Shown here: piece after piece, positions 1 to 9,751 of the stretch
Position numbering within the stretch: the first letter of the stretch is position 1
Layout of the letters: the number at the start of each line of letters is the position of its first letter
Source of the DNA: Flavobacterium aquiphilum
Lineage (GTDB): Bacteria; Bacteroidota; Bacteroidia; Flavobacteriales; Flavobacteriaceae
Assembly (NCBI RefSeq): GCF_027111335.1
Contig: NZ_CP114288.1
Location: 2,046,001 to 2,110,000, forward strand
Direction: 5' to 3'
Length of the DNA stretch: 64,000 nt
The notes under the pieces: generated by a model
Databases searched by the model: none
What the model was told of the DNA's origin: nothing
Seen by the model: the letters and a program-made list of their open reading frames with translations, nothing else
Program-made: the position numbers and the translations under genes

Positions 1-163
1 TATAATCGCCCCAGCCCCAAAGTCCACCATCGCCTTTTCCGCTTCCATTTTTTACGGTAGAATCTCCAACAGTATAAACGGTAGGGATTTCTTTTTGTTT
101 TTCTGTAAAATTAACTAACAATAGCGCCAAACAAAGGGCAGAAAATATTTTGATTAATTTCAT
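1..163 (-). CDS. Rhamnogalacturonan acetylesterase, SGNH/CE12-like (partial, 3' end off the left edge)
   Basis: Only the first 54 codons lie in the window. The start is the ATG at 163-161. The frame opens with a hydrophobic signal peptide (MKLIKIFSALCLALLLVNF) followed about ten residues later by VYTVGDSTVKNG, the GDS block that carries the nucleophile serine in SGNH esterases. A Gly-rich GKGDGGLWGWGDY stretch follows, typical of rhamnogalacturonan acetylesterases, which remove acetyl groups from galacturonate in RG-I. It lies 18 bases downstream of the GH2 stop codon and is probably the last visible gene of the leftward operon that starts at 4439. A second, longer esterase of the same superfamily begins that operon. 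The catalytic Asp-His pair lies outside the window, so activity cannot be judged. Confidence 0.82.
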   Translation of the reverse strand, partial: MKLIKIFSALCLALLLVNFTEKQKEIPTVYTVGDSTVKNGSGKGDGGLWGWGDY

Positions 164-181
164 ATGTAGGTTTTATAAAAA

Positions 182-3049
182 TTATTTTTCAGTAAATGTT
201 CTAAAATCAAACCATAAATTCATTGATATTCCGTCATCTCCTTTTTTGATACGGATGTTGGTTGGCTGGCTTTCAGGGCCTTGTTGTTCCAAAGGTTTGA
301 AATCCCTCATAGCCGGAATTTCATACATGAAAGAGATGTCACCTGCTGGAAAATCAGGCTGCGGATTACTTCCTGGGAATCCATTTTTAGGCAAATCGGG
401 AGTAAATAATCGCAAGAACAAATTATCAGATTCGCTGAAAACTTTAAATGACGATGCTCCTGCTTTTAGGTTAGCACCCAACAAATTGGCGTGATAACCT
501 TTGAATTCAGGGTAAATTAAATTCTCGAAACTTTCTCCCGTGATAGTTGTGTTGTAATTCTTTTCCCAAACGCCATAAGTAGTTCCTTTGATTCGGTTTT
601 TCCAAACATGGTAAGGGCCTCTTCCAAACCATTTAATGCCTGTAACTTCTTTTTCAGGGAAACTGAAAGTGATTCCGAACGAATTGATTTTATCTTCAAA
701 ATAAGCACCGTCAAAACCACCTGCATTTTCGGCATTTTTCAAGGCAAGAACTTCCATTTTAAACCTTCCGTCCGGGCACATTATCCATTTGATGTTGTTT
801 AACCCACCGGAATAAGAGACTGTACAAACCGCATTTTCTCCTTCTTGCGAAATTTGAATATCTTTTAATTTGGCTTTCATCCCAATCGGGCGAGGGCCGT
901 TTGTTAACGGAATAATAGACGTAGCATTTTTGATTGTCGAAATTTCTCCGGTTGTGCTGTCCAAAGTCACAGTAACATTATCTCCTGCTAATACAACTTG
1001 ATTTCCGTTGCGGGTCACAGTAGCTTTTGCTTTTGTTGCTTTTGAAATTAAAAATTTAGAAGCATAAAATTTTGGTTTATGAATTGGCCAAGTCCAAGTG
1101 TAAATTTCTTTCCCGAATTGGTCTTTTGCAGTAATCGACAAAACATCTCCTTCTAAAAAGTTGGAAGGAATAGCAAATTGTATTTTGCGTGTTTCACCCG
1201 GTTCAATACTTGGAATTTCGATTTTACCTGAATTGATATTTTTTGCGACAGCATCGGTATAAAGAACATCGGCATCCGATTTCATTATTTTATATTCCAT
1301 TGTGCAGGAATTCAAATTGCTGAACAGATAATCATTTGAGATTAAAAATGTACCGTCAAAAGTTTCTGTTACCTGTTTTGGATGAAATTGTATAGGAGCC
1401 CAAACTTCTTTTACGGTATAATAACTACCTTCTCTTTCACGATGAGGGCCAAGAATTCCGTCAGCTGCCAAAGAACCTTTAGAGTCAAATTTAGCATCTC
1501 CTTTCCAGTCCGAACGAAATACGGCTTCGTCTAACATCGCCCACATAAATCCTCCGGCAAACAGAGGGCTTTGTTTGTAGCGGGTCCAAAAATCTTCTAG
1601 CGCGGCTCCGTGACCATTATCGTAGGTTCCGTGCATGAATTCCGTTGGGAAAAATACGTTTTCACCGCTGTTGAATCGGTGCATACCTGTCAAATAAGTT
1701 GGATAGTGATGTGTGTCCCAACCATTGAAATCAGACCAAGGGTGAATAACGATTCTTTTTTGAGGGTCGTTTTCAGCAAATACTTTATCCACATCATAAT
1801 TCCATCCACCTTCGTTTCCATTGTCCCAAATGATTAACGATGGGTGATTAACATCACGGGTAATCATCTCGGTGGCGAGTTTTGTTCCGGTTTTGGTGTC
1901 ATACGAATTTTGCCAACCGGCCAATTCATTCAAAACAAACAACCCCAAAGAATCACAAACATCCATGAAATGATCGTCAGGAGGGTAGTGGCCTCGCACG
2001 GCATTCATGTTCATGTCTTTCAACAACTGTCCGTCCAAAATACTGATGCACTTGCTGGTGCTTCGTCCGCCTTCCGGCCAAAAGGAATGGCGATTGATTC
2101 CTTTCATTATGATTTTGGTACCATTTACATAAATTCCGTCCTGTTTTTTGAACTCCAAAGTTCTGAAACCTATTTTTTTATCCAATTGATGAAGTACCGT
2201 TCCGTTTTGTTTTAAGGACAGTTCTAAAGTATATAAATTCGGATTTTCAGGATTCCACGGTTTGATATCTTTCCATTGTGCGGCGATGGTTTCTTTCACG
2301 CTTTTGGCTTTAATCGGAAAAGAAAAAGTTTGAAAGTTTTCGCCGTTCGAACCTTTTAATGAAGCCTCAATAACTGTGTTTTTTGGAATGTTTTTAAGGT
2401 TCATATCAATAGTGATTGAACCGTCCATTTTTGGATTCACAGCAATATGCTGAATTTGAGTTTTCGGAGAAACTTCCAGCCATACCGGACGATAAATCCC
2501 TCCAAACAACCACCAGTCAGCCCTGCGTTCCGCAGCGTTAACCGAATTGTTGCTCGATTGTTTCCAAACATGAACTTCCAGTGTGTTTTTGGCTCCAAAT
2601 TTTACAAGTGAACTAATGTCATATTTGAATTCATAGAAACCGCCTTGATGAATTTCTCCGGCCAATTTTCCGTTTATTTTCACCTCAGTATCGGTCATAG
2701 ATCCGCCAAAAGTGATCAAAACTTCTTTGTCTTTATAATCAGTTGGAACCTCAAATTCATATTTGTAAAGACCTTCTTCTTTGCTTGGTTCTTTTTGGTT
2801 CAACTCTTTGTACCATCTTCCATAAGTGTACTCACCAAAACCTTCGAGTTCCCATTGCGAAGGAACGTTTATTTTTGTCCAGGTTTTGCTGTTATTTCCT
2901 TCGGTGCAATAAAAATCCCATTTAACAGGATGTTCAAAATCTTTTCCCGAAAGGAATATTTTTTCGGTTTGTTGTGCATTGCTATTTAGCGAATAAAAAA
3001 CGGCTAGCGTAGCAATTATAAAAGATTGAAAAGTGTTTTTAGGTAGCAT
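182..3049 (-). CDS. Secreted glycoside hydrolase family 2 enzyme (beta-galactosidase/beta-glucuronidase type)
   Basis: The protein has 955 residues when read from the ATG at 3049. An upstream in-frame ATG at 3097 would run back into the preceding gene, and only the 3049 start gives a clean signal peptide (MLPKNTFQSFIIATLAVFYS, then NSNAQQ). GH2 architecture is visible: an N-terminal jelly-roll sugar-binding domain with the motif pair GEYTYGRWYK and RRADWWLFGGIYR, an Ig-like domain, then a TIM barrel. Likely catalytic residues are Glu413 in NGNEGG (acid/base) and Glu470 in FPTEF (nucleophile). The C-terminal third is a further beta-sandwich region. Position between two acetylesterases suggests removal of a beta-linked sugar, probably galactose, from RG-I oligosaccharides; the sugar specificity is inferred from context only. 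It follows the upstream esterase with a gap of about 20 bases. Confidence 0.88.
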   Translation of the reverse strand: MLPKNTFQSFIIATLAVFYSLNSNAQQTEKIFLSGKDFEHPVKWDFYCTEGNNSKTWTKINVPSQWELEGFGEYTYGRWYKELNQKEPSKEEGLYKYEFEVPTDYKDKEVLITFGGSMTDTEVKINGKLAGEIHQGGFYEFKYDISSLVKFGAKNTLEVHVWKQSSNNSVNAAERRADWWLFGGIYRPVWLEVSPKTQIQHIAVNPKMDGSITIDMNLKNIPKNTVIEASLKGSNGENFQTFSFPIKAKSVKETIAAQWKDIKPWNPENPNLYTLELSLKQNGTVLHQLDKKIGFRTLEFKKQDGIYVNGTKIIMKGINRHSFWPEGGRSTSKCISILDGQLLKDMNMNAVRGHYPPDDHFMDVCDSLGLFVLNELAGWQNSYDTKTGTKLATEMITRDVNHPSLIIWDNGNEGGWNYDVDKVFAENDPQKRIVIHPWSDFNGWDTHHYPTYLTGMHRFNSGENVFFPTEFMHGTYDNGHGAALEDFWTRYKQSPLFAGGFMWAMLDEAVFRSDWKGDAKFDSKGSLAADGILGPHREREGSYYTVKEVWAPIQFHPKQVTETFDGTFLISNDYLFSNLNSCTMEYKIMKSDADVLYTDAVAKNINSGKIEIPSIEPGETRKIQFAIPSNFLEGDVLSITAKDQFGKEIYTWTWPIHKPKFYASKFLISKATKAKATVTRNGNQVVLAGDNVTVTLDSTTGEISTIKNATSIIPLTNGPRPIGMKAKLKDIQISQEGENAVCTVSYSGGLNNIKWIMCPDGRFKMEVLALKNAENAGGFDGAYFEDKINSFGITFSFPEKEVTGIKWFGRGPYHVWKNRIKGTTYGVWEKNYNTTITGESFENLIYPEFKGYHANLLGANLKAGASSFKVFSESDNLFLRLFTPDLPKNGFPGSNPQPDFPAGDISFMYEIPAMRDFKPLEQQGPESQPTNIRIKKGDDGISMNLWFDFRTFTEK

Positions 3050-3068
3050 AATATTTTTTTCAAGCGAA

Positions 3069-4439
3069 TTAATTCCCTTCGGGTTTAACAATCTCAAAAC
3101 GAGTACTCATTGGTAATGTCCAGTTTGCAATATAATTTGGGTTTTGAGGGTTGTAAAGAGGAGTTTCTTTGGTTAAGTATTTTTTCAAAGGAATGTCTAA
3201 ATCACGAATACCTTTAGTCACACAAAGCGCAATTTCATTGGCACCAAAACTATTGAAGTGAGTGTTGTCATCCAATGCTTTTTCCTGTCCCGGAAAGGTA
3301 TTGGCAGGATATTGTACAAAAGCTTTTCTCGAAGGTTCGTCACCCCATTTTTCATACAATTGAGTGGTTAAAAGTGTAATATCAATAAGAGGCACATTCG
3401 TTTTTTTAGCTACGGCGCGCATGGCATCGGGGAAATCTCCATGTGTCGCTTTTAGGGATCCGTCGGGATTGAAGAAGCGACGTTGTGTAGGCGTAACTAA
3501 AATCGGAAAAGCTCCTTTTGCTTTGGCTAACTGAACATATTCGGTCAGTAAATCAGAATAGGATTTCCAAGGTCCATTTTCTTCGCCTTTTAGTTTTTCG
3601 TCATTGTGACCAAATTCAACAATCAGGTAATCACCTGGTTTTATTACTGACATAATTTTTTTTAATCTGTTGGTTGCCTTAAAAGAACTCAACGCCGAAC
3701 CGGAAACGGCATAATTAGCAATCACCACATTTTGGTCAAAATAATTTGTGATAAATTGTCCCCAGGAAGCCCAAGGCTCTATGTCTTGGTCTGTTACGGT
3801 TGAGTCTCCCGCAAGGTAAACAACGGTTAGATTATTTATAGGAGTGATTTTGATGCTTTGCACGGCAACATTTCCTAAGAATTCCAAAGTCAGTTTTTCG
3901 TCCCAGTTTAAGTCATCTTTTTCACGATCTTTAATGTTCATGCTGCTTGTCTCGTCAATTTTAATAGAGCGGATATTTACATTAAATACTTTAGTGATTT
4001 TTTCTCCTTTATTGACAGGAAGTTCTTTCAGCATTAATCTTCTGGATTCAGCTTTAATAGTCACATTCGAAGCTGCTTTTTCACTGCCCAAAGTTACTTC
4101 AACCTGATAGTTTCCTTCGGGAAGTTTTACGGAGAAATAACTTGGTTTTTCAGCAAGGAAAGCATTGGAAGAAAGCGTCACGTTTGAAGCAGAATTTAGA
4201 TCAAATCCATATCCTGTTGTCGGGTTATAAATTAAAGGAGTAGTAATTGCAGTCCCTTTATTTGATTTTTGGGCAGAGCCAAAATAAAACAGTTGAGGCT
4301 TTGTAGTGTTTTGATTGTTTGCTTTTTCAGAAGTGATTTTTTGTCTTTCTAAAGTGCTGTCATTATGATTTGCGAAGAATTTGCAAGGCATAATAAAACA
4401 AATAAAAGCGACCAATAACGATGTCCTGATTTGTGCCAA
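3069..4439 (-). CDS. Rhamnogalacturonan acetylesterase, CE12-like, with N-terminal beta-sandwich domain
   Basis: A 456-residue secreted esterase and the first gene of the leftward operon. After a signal peptide (VAFICFIMPCKFFA) comes a domain of about 150 residues, probably a galactose-binding-like beta-sandwich (FYFGSAQ...YGFDLNSASN...SYFSVKLPEGNYQVEV). The SGNH catalytic domain starts near residue 205. The nucleophile is Ser213 in LAGDSTV, the oxyanion Asn is in EFGHND, and the triad closes with Asp391/His394 in DNTHF. CE12 members deacetylate galacturonate in RG-I and homogalacturonan. This one is longer than the truncated copy at the left edge because of the extra N-terminal domain. A TAGATTTG box on the minus strand at 4478-4471, 32 bases before the start codon, gives the operon its own promoter. 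Confidence 0.88.
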   Translation of the reverse strand: MAQIRTSLLVAFICFIMPCKFFANHNDSTLERQKITSEKANNQNTTKPQLFYFGSAQKSNKGTAITTPLIYNPTTGYGFDLNSASNVTLSSNAFLAEKPSYFSVKLPEGNYQVEVTLGSEKAASNVTIKAESRRLMLKELPVNKGEKITKVFNVNIRSIKIDETSSMNIKDREKDDLNWDEKLTLEFLGNVAVQSIKITPINNLTVVYLAGDSTVTDQDIEPWASWGQFITNYFDQNVVIANYAVSGSALSSFKATNRLKKIMSVIKPGDYLIVEFGHNDEKLKGEENGPWKSYSDLLTEYVQLAKAKGAFPILVTPTQRRFFNPDGSLKATHGDFPDAMRAVAKKTNVPLIDITLLTTQLYEKWGDEPSRKAFVQYPANTFPGQEKALDDNTHFNSFGANEIALCVTKGIRDLDIPLKKYLTKETPLYNPQNPNYIANWTLPMSTRFEIVKPEGN

Positions 4440-4470
4440 TTTATTAAGTTTTTAGGTTAGTTAGTTTTTT

Positions 4471-4509
4471 CAAATCTAGGAGTTCCAGTTTAATATACTA
4501 TCCTGTACT
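4471..4509 (-). promoter_or_regulatory. Promoter of the leftward acetylesterase-GH2 operon with 13-base operator-like motif
   Basis: On the minus strand AGTACAGGATAGT (4509-4497) lies 31 bases before TAGATTTG (4478-4471), which fits the Bacteroidota -7 consensus TAnnTTTG. The identical 13-mer occurs on the plus strand ahead of rhaT at 15571-15583 with almost the same offset to its -7 region. The 13-mer occupies the place of the usual -33 element, so its binder could be a repressor or an activator. The GntR/LacI-type regulator at 14226-15272 is the obvious candidate. Confidence 0.6.
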
Positions 4510-4581
4510 ATGATGTTAAAAAAAAATGTAAAATGTAAAAAAAGTGAATAAAAAATTTCAGATTTTAAATTAAATCAGGAA

Positions 4582-4619
4582 AGAGCAGGATGGAATAAAT
4601 TTTAAAAAGGCTCAAATTG
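4582..4619 (+). promoter_or_regulatory. Putative promoter of the GH28-DUF4450 operon with degenerate copy of the 13-base motif
   Basis: AGAGCAGGATGGA (4582-4594) matches the 13-mer AGTACAGGATAGT at 9 of 13 positions. It lies 30 bases ahead of TCAAATTG (4612-4619), an imperfect -7 box. It shares the short divergent region 4440-4645 with the leftward promoter, which suggests both RG-I operons answer to one regulator. The weaker match lowers confidence. Confidence 0.4.
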
Positions 4620-4645
4620 CATGACATCTTTAAACCGATTGCTCC

Positions 4646-6127
4646 ATGAGATATTTTTTTGTTTTTTGCCTACTGGCCACTTCAGTACCTCTTTGGTGTT
4701 GTAGCGTAAAAAACAGCCCAACAACTGAAAAAACTGTCCTTAAAAATAATCCAGACCTTCCTTCATGGGTAAATAAAGTTGGAGCAAAATCATTTTTATT
4801 AAAAAAGAAAGTTTATTATGTGAATGATTTTGGTGCAGTAGCCGATGGGAAAACCATGAATACGACTGCTATCCAAAAAACAATTGATTTTTGTTCCAAA
4901 AATGGAGGAGGTATCGTAGCTTTCAAAAAAGGAATTTACCTAACAGGTTCTATATTTATAAAGACAGGAATTCATTTTAGAGTTGACAAAGAGGTAGAAA
5001 TTCGAGGGAGTCAGGACATTAAAGATTATAAGCAAATCGATACCCGAGTGGCAGGAATTGAAATGAAATGGCCAGCCGCTTTAATTAATGTTCAAAAGCA
5101 GGAAAATGTCATTATTGATGGCGAAGGAATTATCAACGGACAGGGAAAAGTGTTTTGGGATTACTATTGGAACCTTCGAAAAGAGTATGAACCTAAAGGA
5201 TTGCGCTGGATTGTCGATTATGACGCGCAACGCCCGAGAACCATTTTAATTTCTGATTCAAAAAATATTTTTCTAAAAGGGGTTCAAATCCAACAAGCGG
5301 GTTTTTGGACGGTACAGGTGTTGTATTCAGAATATGTAACAGTAGATGGAATTACCATCCGAAACAATATTGGTGGACACGGACCAAGTACTGATGGAAT
5401 TGATATTGATTCGTCCAAATGGATATTGGTGCAAAATTGTGACATCGATTGTAATGATGATAATTTTTGTCTGAAGGCAGGAAGAGACTGGGATGGGCTT
5501 CGTGTCAACAGACCAACAGAATATGTGGTTATCAGGGATTGTATCGCTTTGAAAGGAGCTGGATTATTGACTTTAGGAAGCGAAACATCAGGAGGGATTC
5601 GTCATGTTTATGCTTCAAATATTACAGGAAACGGAACAAAAAACGGTTTGAATATAAAGTCAGCTTCCAATAGAGGCGGAACCGTCGAAGATGTTCTGAT
5701 GGAAAACATCCAGATGGAAAATATAAACACCTTTTTACAGGTGTCAATGAACTGGAATCCGAGTTATAGTTACTCCAAACTTCCTGAAGGTTATACTGAA
5801 GAAACTTTGCCCGAACATTGGAAAAAAATGTTGGCTAAAGTGGATCCACCATCAAAAGGGATTCCGTATTTTAAAAATATTACACTGAAAAACATTCATG
5901 TAAAGAAAATAGAAACTGCTATTAATGTTGAGGGAATGAAGGAATCGATGATCGAAAACATCACATTGGACAATGTTCATATTGAAGCAGAGAAAGCCGG
6001 GAAAATTTCATACAGTTCCAATTGGACATTAAAAAATGTTTCCATCAAAACCAATGATGGTTCGAAAGCAACAATAAAAAACTCAACTAACGTAATTTTT
6101 CCAGAATCCTTATGGGAACTAAAATAA
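4646..6127 (+). CDS. Glycoside hydrolase family 28 (rhamnogalacturonan/polygalacturonan hydrolase type), active-site variant
   Basis: A 493-residue secreted parallel beta-helix protein of GH28 length, with an N-terminal hydrophobic segment ending in two cysteines (signal peptide, possibly lipoprotein). GH28 motifs appear in order: STDGID with Asp250, then NDDNFCLKAGRD with the Asp271/Asp272 pair. The usual GHG motif is replaced by KGAGLLTLGSE, with Ala305 where polygalacturonases have the catalytic-site histidine. The known family role is hydrolysis of galacturonate linkages in homogalacturonan or RG-I. Loss of this histidine is a feature I associate with rhamnogalacturonan-acting GH28 rather than plain polygalacturonases. 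It heads a rightward unit, and its last 16 bases overlap the next gene, implying tight co-translation. Confidence 0.85.
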   Translation: MRYFFVFCLLATSVPLWCCSVKNSPTTEKTVLKNNPDLPSWVNKVGAKSFLLKKKVYYVNDFGAVADGKTMNTTAIQKTIDFCSKNGGGIVAFKKGIYLTGSIFIKTGIHFRVDKEVEIRGSQDIKDYKQIDTRVAGIEMKWPAALINVQKQENVIIDGEGIINGQGKVFWDYYWNLRKEYEPKGLRWIVDYDAQRPRTILISDSKNIFLKGVQIQQAGFWTVQVLYSEYVTVDGITIRNNIGGHGPSTDGIDIDSSKWILVQNCDIDCNDDNFCLKAGRDWDGLRVNRPTEYVVIRDCIALKGAGLLTLGSETSGGIRHVYASNITGNGTKNGLNIKSASNRGGTVEDVLMENIQMENINTFLQVSMNWNPSYSYSKLPEGYTEETLPEHWKKMLAKVDPPSKGIPYFKNITLKNIHVKKIETAINVEGMKESMIENITLDNVHIEAEKAGKISYSSNWTLKNVSIKTNDGSKATIKNSTNVIFPESLWELK

Positions 6128-9100
6128 TCAAAATCCAATTCCTTTTTCTTGTTTGTTTGCTTACTTCAATGGCAATTGGACAGGAAGTAACTTCTAAACA
6201 GAATGTTTCCCGCAAAATACATTATACCCCTGATGGTGAAAGTTTTGTCCTGAAAAATGGAACCCGAAAATTCAATCGCGCCTTATATGGTTCAAATACC
6301 GGTTTTAGGGTAGAAGCAGGAGATTTGCCTGAATTTGCCATGTATATGCCCGGAATGGGAGGTAATTTTAAATTAGGTTTATCCAATGGAAAAGAAAGCA
6401 AATGGATTACTGAGGCTGCAAAAATCGATACCCGATATGTATTGGGAACAATGCGTTATAAAATTGAAGACCCAATTTTAGAAAAAGGGGAACTGTTTAT
6501 TGAACTTGTTGCTTTAAAAGAAAAAGAAGGTTTTGTTTTGAAAGTTTACGGCAATAATCTACCAAATAATGCAACATTGATTTGGGCTTACGGAGGTGCA
6601 ACAGGTAAAAAGTTCAGCAGGGACGGAGACATTGGTGCCGACCCGGAATCTGTTTTTTACTTGCAGCCTGATTATTGTGTTGGCAATAAATACATGGTTA
6701 AGAAACAATCTTTTACCTTAGATTATGGCTCCGAAGTTAATAAACAGAAAACGGGAAACAACAAACGTATTTTTGGTTTCTTCCCCGAATCGCAAGCGCA
6801 TTTGGTCAACCCAAAAAAACAAAAAAATCCATCGGAGCTCTATGATTCTTTTCCTGAACCATTGGCAGTTGTTGCAGGAAAAATAAATGCTGTTTCTCCA
6901 ACAGGAATGTATTGGCTTTTGACAACCGAGGAAAAAATTACTGACGGTTCACAAAAGGCTTTGGAAAACCTATTTCAAAAATCAGTTCAGGAAACACAGG
7001 CTTTGGCCAATAGGGTTAAAGTTTCAACTCCTGATCCTTATATCAATACGCTTGGTTCGGCACTTTCCCTCGCTGCTGACGGGATTTGGGAAAGTCCTGC
7101 CTATCTTCATGGTGCAGTGGCGTGGCGAATGTATTTGAATGCCTGGAGAGGAGCCTACGTCGCCGATCCTTTGGGCTGGCACGACAGAGCAAAAACGCAT
7201 TTTACAAGTTACAGCCATTCGCAGGTGACAGAACCCGCAAGCGGTCCGGTTGTATTTGATGCCGAAAGAAATTTGGCACGACAAAAAGAAGAAATGGGAA
7301 CTTCAATGTTTAGCAGTGGCTACATTAGCAGAAATCCTGACAAGAATACAGTTGCTCATCATTACGACATGAATTTGGTTTTTTTCGACCAAATGTTGCG
7401 TCATTTTAAATGGACGGGCGACACCGAATTTATGAAAGAAATGTGGCCGGTAATTGGAAGGCATCTCAACTGGGAGAAAAGAAATTTTGATGTCGATGAT
7501 GACGGACTTTATGATGCTTATGCCACAATTTGGGCAAGCGATGCCTTGCAATACAGCGGTGGCGGCGTGATTCATTCATCAGCGTATAATTATTATGCTA
7601 ACAAATTGGTTGGCGAAATAGCCGGAAAGTTGCAACAAGATGCGCTTCCTTATCAGAAAGAATCGGATAAGATTTTGAAAGCGGTGAATAGCAAACTTTG
7701 GATTCCGAAAAAAGGAATTTTTGCCGAGTACAAGGATATGCTTGGAAATCAATTGTTACATGACTCACCGGGAATCTGGAGTATTTATCATACTATTGAT
7801 TCGGAATTATCAAATCCTTTCGAAAGCTATCAAATGCTTCAGTATGTTGATAAACAAATTCCGCATATCCCAATTTCAGTTGATGGATTGGACAAAAAGG
7901 ATTTGTATATGATTAGTACAACCAATTGGCAGCCTTATACTTGGTCAATAAATAATGTGGCATTGGCGGAGCAATTGCACACTTCTTTGGCTTTTTGGCA
8001 AGGCGGACGCTCTGAAACAGCATACAATATGTGGGAAAGCGCATTAATCGAGAGTATGTATTTAGGAGCTTCTCCCGGAGGATTCGAGCAATTGACATTT
8101 CAGGACGCGATGAGAGGGGAACTCTATCGTGATTTTGCCGACCCAATCGGGATGGCGGCGCGAACATTGGTCGAAGGACTTTTTGGAATTCAGCCCGACG
8201 CTTTGAAAGGAATTTTAACTATTCAACCTGGTTTTCCTGCAAAATGGGATAATGCCGCGCTGACAATTCCTGATATTTCCTATTCTTTCAAAAGAGAAAA
8301 CAATAACGATGTTTATCATATCGAAAATCGTTTTTCTAAAAATATGTCTTTGAAATTTACGGTCAATATTCCGTTTGAAAAAATAAAAAGTGTTACTGTA
8401 AATGGAGTAAACACAGCTTGGACTGTTTCGTCAGAAAGCATTGGAAGCCCTCAATTGACGGTTCAGGTTCCGTACAATGCGACCAATGATATTGTGATTT
8501 CCTGGGATGGAAACGCTTTGGAGCAAATAGCTGTTGCAAATGATTATGCTTCAGGGGATTTTTTGGAGATAAACACAAAAAATGCTTCAATTTTGAAGGT
8601 TTATGACCCGCAGTCTTCTTTGGATAACATTTTGAAAACGGATAAAACGCTAAAAGCAAATGTAAAAGGCAATGCCAATAAATGCTTTTTTGTTCAACTA
8701 AAACAAGGCGATTTGTCTTGGTGGAGCCCAATTGAATTTGTGGTAAAACCAAAAATGGAATCACAAATTGTCGCGTTTAAAAATGACAATCTGGAAGTTT
8801 CCCTGAAAAACAATGCTGAAAAAAGCGTTGATGGAAAATTGATTTTTGGCGCTTCCGCAAAAGACAAACAGCAAATCAATTTGAATAAAAACGAAGAAAA
8901 AACAATTCAGATTCCGTTGCAAGATTTGGTTCCGGGAACGAATAGTTTTACTCTGAAAACAGCTACCGACTCGGTGCAGAAAATTGCCGTAACCAATTGG
9001 GATATTCCTCTTGGAAAAGAAAAACGTTTAGAAACCGTTTCGCTTTCTTCACTTTTTAATGCCAAAGTCACAGATGTTTTCAATAACGAATATTTGTCAC

Positions 9101-9747
9101 CAAGGCCAAAAGTGCCAACTTTGCAACTTCCGAAACAAGGAATAGGAAACTGGTGTTATCCTAATTTATCGGTTTCTATCGATGATAAAGGATTGCGTGA
9201 AAAAGCCAAAACAAATGGACAAATTACAACTCCCGAAGGAATTATTTTTCAAACTCCTTCTGATGTAAATCAAAAAAATATTGTCTTTACTTCATTGTGG
9301 GATAATTATCCAAAGAGCGTAGATGTTCCGTTGCAAGGCAAAGCATCGCATCTGTATTTGATGGTTGCAGGCACAACAAATCCAATGCAAAGCCGAATTG
9401 TAAATGGTGAAATTAAGGTGAATTATACCGATGGAACTTCAGCCGTTCTATTGTTGAAAAACCCTGAAAATTGGTGGCCAATCGAGCAAGATTATTTTAC
9501 GGATGGCTTGGCATTTACAACCGATGCTCCTAAACCAATCAGAGTATATCTGAAATCGGGAGAGATTTCCAGAACATTTAAAGATTTTATTACGATAAAA
9601 GGACTGACGAATTACGGAATTGATGGTGGAGCAGCTACGATTTTGGATTTACCATTGGATAAAAACAAAAAATTGAAAAACCTCACTTTAAAAGCAATTG
9701 CCAACGATGTGGTTATTGGATTGATGAGTGCGACTTTGGTCAGATAA
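6112..9747 (+). CDS. DUF4450 family secreted protein, probable six-hairpin glycosidase
   Basis: A 1211-residue secreted protein with a signal peptide (IQFLFLVCLLTSMAIGQ). Sequence and length fit the DUF4450 family of Bacteroidota as I remember it. An N-terminal beta-sandwich (about residues 30-290) precedes a Trp-rich alpha-helical region (about 300-700), seen in blocks such as GAVAWRMYLNAWRGAY, LGWHDRAKTHFTSY and NFDVDDDGLYDAYATIW. This looks like an alpha/alpha toroid of the six-hairpin glycosidases. A long beta-rich C-terminal part follows (about 720-1211). No reaction can be assigned from sequence alone; the neighbours (GH28, PL11, acetylesterases) make an RG-I exo-enzyme likely. The start overlaps the GH28 stop by 16 bases, and the ATG is directly followed by Lys codons and the signal peptide. 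Confidence 0.75.
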   Translation: MGTKIIKIQFLFLVCLLTSMAIGQEVTSKQNVSRKIHYTPDGESFVLKNGTRKFNRALYGSNTGFRVEAGDLPEFAMYMPGMGGNFKLGLSNGKESKWITEAAKIDTRYVLGTMRYKIEDPILEKGELFIELVALKEKEGFVLKVYGNNLPNNATLIWAYGGATGKKFSRDGDIGADPESVFYLQPDYCVGNKYMVKKQSFTLDYGSEVNKQKTGNNKRIFGFFPESQAHLVNPKKQKNPSELYDSFPEPLAVVAGKINAVSPTGMYWLLTTEEKITDGSQKALENLFQKSVQETQALANRVKVSTPDPYINTLGSALSLAADGIWESPAYLHGAVAWRMYLNAWRGAYVADPLGWHDRAKTHFTSYSHSQVTEPASGPVVFDAERNLARQKEEMGTSMFSSGYISRNPDKNTVAHHYDMNLVFFDQMLRHFKWTGDTEFMKEMWPVIGRHLNWEKRNFDVDDDGLYDAYATIWASDALQYSGGGVIHSSAYNYYANKLVGEIAGKLQQDALPYQKESDKILKAVNSKLWIPKKGIFAEYKDMLGNQLLHDSPGIWSIYHTIDSELSNPFESYQMLQYVDKQIPHIPISVDGLDKKDLYMISTTNWQPYTWSINNVALAEQLHTSLAFWQGGRSETAYNMWESALIESMYLGASPGGFEQLTFQDAMRGELYRDFADPIGMAARTLVEGLFGIQPDALKGILTIQPGFPAKWDNAALTIPDISYSFKRENNNDVYHIENRFSKNMSLKFTVNIPFEKIKSVTVNGVNTAWTVSSESIGSPQLTVQVPYNATNDIVISWDGNALEQIAVANDYASGDFLEINTKNASILKVYDPQSSLDNILKTDKTLKANVKGNANKCFFVQLKQGDLSWWSPIEFVVKPKMESQIVAFKNDNLEVSLKNNAEKSVDGKLIFGASAKDKQQINLNKNEEKTIQIPLQDLVPGTNSFTLKTATDSVQKIAVTNWDIPLGKEKRLETVSLSSLFNAKVTDVFNNEYLSPRPKVPTLQLPKQGIGNWCYPNLSVSIDDKGLREKAKTNGQITTPEGIIFQTPSDVNQKNIVFTSLWDNYPKSVDVPLQGKASHLYLMVAGTTNPMQSRIVNGEIKVNYTDGTSAVLLLKNPENWWPIEQDYFTDGLAFTTDAPKPIRVYLKSGEISRTFKDFITIKGLTNYGIDGGAATILDLPLDKNKKLKNLTLKAIANDVVIGLMSATLVR

Positions 9748-9751
9748 GAAA

